Below are positions 60,426 to 64,000 of a stretch of 64,000 bases of DNA, piece after piece. The DNA is taken from positions 124,001 to 188,000 of the forward strand of contig JACKDQ010000008.1 in assembly GCA_020633415.1 (NCBI GenBank), given 5' to 3'. Within the stretch, counting starts at the first letter, position 1; the number at the start of each line of letters is the position of its first letter. The DNA is from Deltaproteobacteria bacterium. Its GTDB lineage: Bacteria; Myxococcota_A; Polyangia; GCA-2747355. The notes beneath the pieces were generated by a model. It had not been told where the DNA came from. It searched no databases and saw only the letters and a program-made list of their open reading frames with translations. A program made the position numbers and the translations under genes.

Positions 60426-61748
60426 ATGACCTACGGACGATCCAAACGTGGCGCTCTACAGCCCAACATTGACGACGTGATAGCGACCCTGGAGCAGGCG
60501 CTCGCCTTGGCGCAGCTGCCGAGCGCACGTGAGCAATATCGCCAGCAACTTGACGGCGCGATCGACCGAGCGCGCTGCGAATTGGCCCAAGCAGGCGCAG
60601 AGGGCACCGATTCGCGCTCGATTTCGAGACTGCGCTCGATCTTGGTTCGCGGACTGGTCGCGCATGCCGAAAATGCCCGCTATGGTGCGGGGCAGCTCTC
60701 GCGAGGCGCACAGCGTGCACCGACCCGTGCCGATTGTGACGACGGTTGGCGGCGCGTAGCGGAAATCGTCGCTGTTGCTGAAGCGTCAGCTGCCGAGGTC
60801 TCGTCGATCATTAGCGGGTTCGAGGACTACAGGGCGCGCAAAGCGGCGGCACAGGCCCGCGCAGCGGCTCACGCGGCGCGGCGAATCCTCGAGGAGCGCA
60901 ATCACGCCTATACCTTTCACACGGATCCCCGTTTTTCATTCGGCGAGGGTTGGTACTTGGCCGCGGCTGCTGCGTTGTGCGACGACGTGCTGATCCAGAT
61001 CGAGCCCGAGCAGCCTCAGACGGTGGCGGCACAATGCTTTTTGCACGCTGCGGGGCTCGATGATCGCCTGGTACCGTACCGACCTCGACCACGAGCGAAC
61101 AAGCACTTGCCAGAGATCGTTGCGCGCGCCTTTGGGCGTGACGTCGAGTGGGCTCAAGAGCGCTTGCGTGCGGCGTTTCTCGGCGACGAGCCGGTTGCTC
61201 CGTCGGTCGTCGAGTGGACGGCACGCCGGTTGGCGAGCGCGGCGCCTGGACCAAAGGTCTTGCTTTGGGTTCGACGGGGAAGCCACCAGCCGAGCCGCAA
61301 CACGCCGCATTGCGAGCTGGTCGAGCTCGCCCGCTGCGCGCATCACGCAGGGCTGGTCCCGTTACTGTTTGGCGACGCCGTTGGCGATGATTTATCGTCG
61401 GTCGCGGCGCTGGACTTGACGCTCTGCTGGCAGGAGCCGCTGTTCCAGGGCCGACAAATGCGGCGCAGCCAGTTGCAGCTATTTGAACAGCTGAGGCGGG
61501 CGCACCGGTTGGTCGGCCAATTGGGTGTGACCACTGCGGGGATGGATGGGCCGGCGCTGCTGGGGTTGCCAACGATGTATCTGACCGATTCCCCAAACGT
61601 CCGATTGGGTAAGTGGGTTGGCGCGGTTCCCGGTTACGAAGAAGTCCTGCGCGGCGAAGACTACCTCGAGCGCATCAGCGCGCGGCTCAAACAGTGGGCG
61701 TTGGGCGACCGGAGAGCTGAAGCGGCCGCGTCAAGCATCGACGCTTGA
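60426..61748 (+). CDS. Protein of unknown function, possible GT-B-like C-terminal domain
   Basis: 440 residues from the ATG at 60426 (GGAGG upstream); the open frame begins 30 bases earlier at a TTG that is less likely. The first 130 residues are helical and charged. A later part has KVLLWVRRGS, VPLLFGDAVGDDLSS, and the glycine-rich stretch LGVTTAGMDGPALLGLPTMYLTD, which is like the nucleotide-sugar binding end of GT-B enzymes (heptosyl- or fucosyltransferase-like). The match is by eye and weak. It begins 39 bases after the SIR2/kinase/TPR gene on the same strand, so the two are likely in one operon. It converges on the glycosidase gene, with five bases between stops. Confidence 0.5.
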   Translation: MTYGRSKRGALQPNIDDVIATLEQALALAQLPSAREQYRQQLDGAIDRARCELAQAGAEGTDSRSISRLRSILVRGLVAHAENARYGAGQLSRGAQRAPTRADCDDGWRRVAEIVAVAEASAAEVSSIISGFEDYRARKAAAQARAAAHAARRILEERNHAYTFHTDPRFSFGEGWYLAAAAALCDDVLIQIEPEQPQTVAAQCFLHAAGLDDRLVPYRPRPRANKHLPEIVARAFGRDVEWAQERLRAAFLGDEPVAPSVVEWTARRLASAAPGPKVLLWVRRGSHQPSRNTPHCELVELARCAHHAGLVPLLFGDAVGDDLSSVAALDLTLCWQEPLFQGRQMRRSQLQLFEQLRRAHRLVGQLGVTTAGMDGPALLGLPTMYLTDSPNVRLGKWVGAVPGYEEVLRGEDYLERISARLKQWALGDRRAEAAASSIDA

Positions 61749-61753
61749 CGACG

Positions 61754-62836
61754 TCAGCGCTGCTTGGCCTGTTGGGTGCGACACTGTGATCCGCCAAACC
61801 ATTCGCAGAGCAGGCTGGCCGCTGGCTTGTCGCGTGGCGTGTACTCGTCGCTGCTTGCGCCACCCCAGCCAAACCAATTCCAAATGTAGAAGCCACGCAA
61901 GAAGCGCGCTGTCTGCCAAACGCGTCGAAATGCTTCGAAGGCGTCGCGCTGCAGCGCCAGGTCGACGCCGCTCCGTTCGATTTCTTCCCACGGGGCCGCG
62001 CTGCTGTTCGGGCGGCTGCGATAGCCGACTTCGGTAAAGATGATCGGCTTGCCGAGCTTGTGCCAGAAACGGCCGATGTCGACGCGGTAGTGTCGCCAGC
62101 CGGTGATCAGCGCGTTAAGTTTCGGGCGCGCTTTGCCAGCTTCAGTGAGCGGGAAATATCCGGAGATACCGATCGTGTCGACCAGCGACCAGAGTTTGAC
62201 GTCGCGGTAGTGGTCCCAGTTGGCGGAGTAGAGCAGCCTGCCGGAAAATTTGCGTCTGATCGCTGCGATCAGCGGACGCCAGTGGGTCGGATCGGTGTCT
62301 AGTGTGCTCAGCTCACTGCCGATGCACAGCGCACGGGCGCCGCTCCGCTGCGCTTCGGTCGCCAACGTGGCAAGCACCTGTTGGTAGCTTTGCCACCAGC
62401 GATCGGGGGCACGGGGGCGAAGGGCGCCGCGCCACTCGTCGGCGGTGAGCGCGTAGTGAAGCCGAAGGATTGGGAAGACCAACACGCCAAGATTGAGCTG
62501 GCGTGCCTGCGCAATACTTTGCCTCAGCTGGGTCAATGTCGGGGATCGGCGATCGTCGAGGGCGATCTGGTTTGACCTGACGTTGTGTTGATAGATCGGG
62601 ACGATCAGCGCGACATCCGTTGCGCCGATCGCAGCGATCTCCGCTAGCAACGAGCGATAGTTGAACTGCGGGTCCTCGGCGAAAAGACCGAGGGAGACAC
62701 CGAAGGTCGACTTGGTGGGGGCTGGCGGTTTGGCGGCCGCGGCAGTTGCTGCGATGAGCAGCGCGAACAGTCCGCAGACCGCTGCGCAGCGGCGGGCACG
62801 CCGGCGGATGGCGTCTGGGCGGCGAACGCGCACCAC
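61754..62836 (-). CDS. Secreted glycoside hydrolase, GH113-like
   Basis: 360 residues with a signal segment (about 18-36, AVCGLFALLIAATAAAA). The TIM-barrel sequence shows GSELSTLDTD, which holds a candidate acid Glu; YSANWDHYRDVKLW; IGISGYFPL; and KPIIFTEVGYRSRPNSS with a likely nucleophile Glu. The series is typical of GH113-type beta-mannanase relatives and other TIM-barrel-like glycosidases. Both catalytic Glu candidates are present. Substrate is uncertain. It sits 14 bases downstream of the repeat lipoprotein gene and on the same strand. Confidence 0.8.
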   Translation of the reverse strand: MVRVRRPDAIRRRARRCAAVCGLFALLIAATAAAAKPPAPTKSTFGVSLGLFAEDPQFNYRSLLAEIAAIGATDVALIVPIYQHNVRSNQIALDDRRSPTLTQLRQSIAQARQLNLGVLVFPILRLHYALTADEWRGALRPRAPDRWWQSYQQVLATLATEAQRSGARALCIGSELSTLDTDPTHWRPLIAAIRRKFSGRLLYSANWDHYRDVKLWSLVDTIGISGYFPLTEAGKARPKLNALITGWRHYRVDIGRFWHKLGKPIIFTEVGYRSRPNSSAAPWEEIERSGVDLALQRDAFEAFRRVWQTARFLRGFYIWNWFGWGGASSDEYTPRDKPAASLLCEWFGGSQCRTQQAKQR

Positions 62837-62850
62837 CTGGCCGTGGCCCG

Positions 62851-63264
62851 CTAGCCGCCCTGCGCGTCGCTGGCGGCAGCATCCGTCGCTGCGCTATCAG
62901 TGGTTGATTGATCCGCGGTGCTGGCGCCATCTTTGCTAGCGCCATCTTTGCTAGCGCCATCTTTGCTAGCGCCATCCTTGCTGGCGCCATCCTTGCCGGC
63001 GCCATCCTTGCTGGCGCCATCGCGGGTACTAGCGTCGGTCGGACCCGCATCGGTTCGGGTAAGCTCGCAACGCCGCTGCAGCTGGCAGGTTCCTCCGAGG
63101 CGCCGCTCCTCCGGGCGGACGCAGCAGATCAGATCGCCTTCACAGTCGCTGGTCACCTGGCAGCGGTCACCCTCGGATTGGCGGCAGGCGATGGGTGCCA
63201 ACAAGAGCGCCGTTGCCAAGGCGCCGATCAGCCAGCGCGTCGTATGGAAGTTTGCGTTGTTCAT
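62851..63264 (-). CDS. Repeat-containing lipoprotein
   Basis: 137 residues from the ATG at 63264, which has GAGAGAAACG upstream; the frame is open further. A lipoprotein signal ends in Ile-Ala-Cys near residue 27. A short globular part has six cysteines (CQVTSDCEGDLICC, CQLQRRC), likely disulfide-bonded. The last third is low-complexity, with repeats of Asp-Gly-Ala-Ser-Lys (DGASK) encoded by the DNA repeats described separately. The cysteine region recalls small Cys-rich domains of myxobacterial lipoproteins. Function unknown. Confidence 0.65.
   Translation of the reverse strand: MNNANFHTTRWLIGALATALLLAPIACRQSEGDRCQVTSDCEGDLICCVRPEERRLGGTCQLQRRCELTRTDAGPTDASTRDGASKDGAGKDGASKDGASKDGASKDGASKDGASTADQSTTDSAATDAAASDAQGG
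62924..63013. repeat. 15-base tandem repeats coding for DGASK units
   Basis: Six copies of GCGCCATCTTTGCTA-like units (variants have CCTTGCTG or CCTTGCCG) run from 62924 to 63013, and a degenerate seventh follows. Read on the minus strand they give repeated Asp-Gly-Ala-Ser/Gly-Lys. The number of copies is likely to vary between strains by slippage. Confidence 0.9.
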
Positions 63265-63325
63265 CGTTTCTCTCGTTTCGATCGTCGAGGCAGGAGCGGC
63301 CGTTTCCGCTGCTGCCTGCGCGTTG

Positions 63326-63811
63326 CTATTCTTCAAGTGCCACGAACGACAGCTCGGTGATCTCCAGACTACGCTCGCCCCCCGGCGTGCGCACCAGCAC
63401 CTCATCGCCGACGCGATGGCCGAGCAGCGCTCGCGCTACTGGTGAGTGCAATGAGATCCGACCGGCTTTTGCATCTGCTTCGTCTTCGCCGACGATGGTG
63501 TACTTGACCGGCTTTCCGCTGTCGACATCTTCGAGTCCCACCGTCGCGCCAAAAGCTACTCTGTCTCCAGCGACCTTTGATGGGTCGATCACATCCGCCT
63601 GGGCGATTTTCGTTTCGAGTTCACTAATGCGGCCCTCGAGAAATCCCTGGCGTTCCTTTGCGGCGTGGTATTCGGCGTTTTCCGAAAGGTCGCCCAGCTC
63701 CCGTGCGGCGAGAATTACTTCGGCCAGCCGCGGCCGTTCAGCTTTGCATTCGCGCAGCTCATCGCGCATTTTTTTGAACCCCTGCGGGGTCATTGGGTAT
63801 CTATCACTCAT
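63326..63811 (-). CDS. greA: Transcription elongation factor GreA
   Basis: 161 residues. The N-terminal coiled-coil has MTPQGFKKMRDELRE, RPRLAEVILAARELGDLSENAEYHAAKERQGFLEGRI-type helices (given by position 25-60), with the DLSENAEYHAAKE tip that carries the catalytic acidic residues. The C-terminal FKBP-like domain has YTIVGEDEADAKAGRISLHSPVARALLGHRVGD. It rescues backtracked RNA polymerase by stimulating transcript cleavage. Length and motifs are normal. Confidence 0.97.
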   Translation of the reverse strand: MSDRYPMTPQGFKKMRDELRECKAERPRLAEVILAARELGDLSENAEYHAAKERQGFLEGRISELETKIAQADVIDPSKVAGDRVAFGATVGLEDVDSGKPVKYTIVGEDEADAKAGRISLHSPVARALLGHRVGDEVLVRTPGGERSLEITELSFVALEE

Positions 63812-63851
63812 CGGTCGCTCGCTATTCGGTCGTTCTCGATGCTACGAAACG

Positions 63852-64000
63852 CTATTTCCGTGGACGCCGGTGTCTAACATGACCTTTGCCGTCGAGAACA
63901 TATTCCTCGGAAAGCGCCTTTTCGACGCTGCCGCGAAAGCCCTTGACGGTCCAGCCGGTCTCGACCAAGCCCTCGGCGATGCGATTCTTGATGCGTAGGC
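63852..64000 (-). CDS. C-terminal part of an unidentified gene
   Basis: A minus-strand frame open from the window edge ends at a TAG whose complement is at 63852-63854; about 48 codons are visible. The C-terminus reads RIKNRIAEGLVETGWTVKGF, and then ends with the basic tail GHVRHRRPRK. It lies 40 bases before the greA start, so it may be cotranscribed with greA. The visible part is too short to name a family. Confidence 0.5.
   Translation of the reverse strand, partial: LRIKNRIAEGLVETGWTVKGFRGSVEKALSEEYVLDGKGHVRHRRPRK

Noticed and set aside
1..64000. Frequent GATC/CGATCG words, like a cyanobacterial HIP1 repeat
   Set aside because: They coincide with common codon pairs (Ala-Ile, Asp-Arg, Ile-Asp) in GC-rich coding DNA; no fixed octamer is obvious by eye. 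A count against a codon-matched model would decide.
1..64000. tRNA, rRNA, CRISPR arrays, transposases or phage genes
   Set aside because: None could be seen. The only tandem repeats found are short coding ones at about 125-165 and 62924-63013.

Overview
The window is about 64 kb of GC-rich DNA, densely packed with genes. It most resembles a myxobacterium or another member of the former Deltaproteobacteria (Myxococcota and relatives). The grounds are Hanks-type Ser/Thr kinases with the HRDVSPQN catalytic loop, several PilZ-like proteins, a complete type II secretion operon beside two sigma-54 activators, many lipoproteins of unknown function, and a pyrrole/polyketide gene cluster. This assignment rests on gene content only.

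Layout. (1) 1-4143: small secreted proteins and lipoproteins, a WGR-domain protein, a thioredoxin-like lipoprotein whose reading frame holds an in-frame TGA with a SECIS-like hairpin (a probable selenoprotein), and a patatin-like hydrolase. (2) 4140-6870: tldD and tldE/pmbA, a metalloprotease pair, on the minus strand. (3) 7039-23776: a biosynthetic cluster with a PltL/RedO-like carrier protein, a PltF/RedM-like adenylating enzyme and a PltE/RedW-like dehydrogenase, the three enzymes that turn proline into pyrrole-2-carboxyl-S-PCP. With them are a discrete acyltransferase, a type II thioesterase, a single-module PKS (KS-AT-DH-KR-ACP-ACP) and an MDR oxidoreductase. A Ser/Thr kinase, two PilZ-like proteins and a TolC-family protein lie among them. 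(4) 23828-27835: envelope proteins (membrane PilZ, alpha-toroid-like secreted protein, TonB-like protein, PilZ-AMIN protein). (5) 28055-44734: an NtrC-type regulator, a near-consensus sigma-54 promoter, the gspCDEFGHIJKLMN operon, and a second, FHA-containing sigma-54 activator in opposite orientation. (6) 44830-53241: SprT-like protease, QueG, RnfC-like Fe-S protein, GlcD-like oxidase, RNase Y, cysteine desulfurase, HesB/IscA-like carrier, cold-shock protein with a strong terminator. (7) 53391-64000: a Cys/Pro-rich lipoprotein, a 1984-residue SIR2-like/kinase-like/TPR protein in an apparent operon with a GT-like protein of unknown function, a GH113-like glycosidase, a repeat-bearing lipoprotein, GreA, and the end of an unidentified gene.

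How the parts work together. The cluster in region 3 should load proline on the carrier, oxidise it to a pyrrole, pass it to the iterative-looking PKS for malonyl extension with keto reduction and dehydration, and possibly use the MDR enzyme in trans. The product is inferred, not known. Region 5 forms one secretion unit with its own sigma-54 control. The least explained elements are the selenoprotein, the SIR2/kinase/TPR protein with altered catalytic motifs, and parallel acidic/glycine-rich insertions in three minor pseudopilins.
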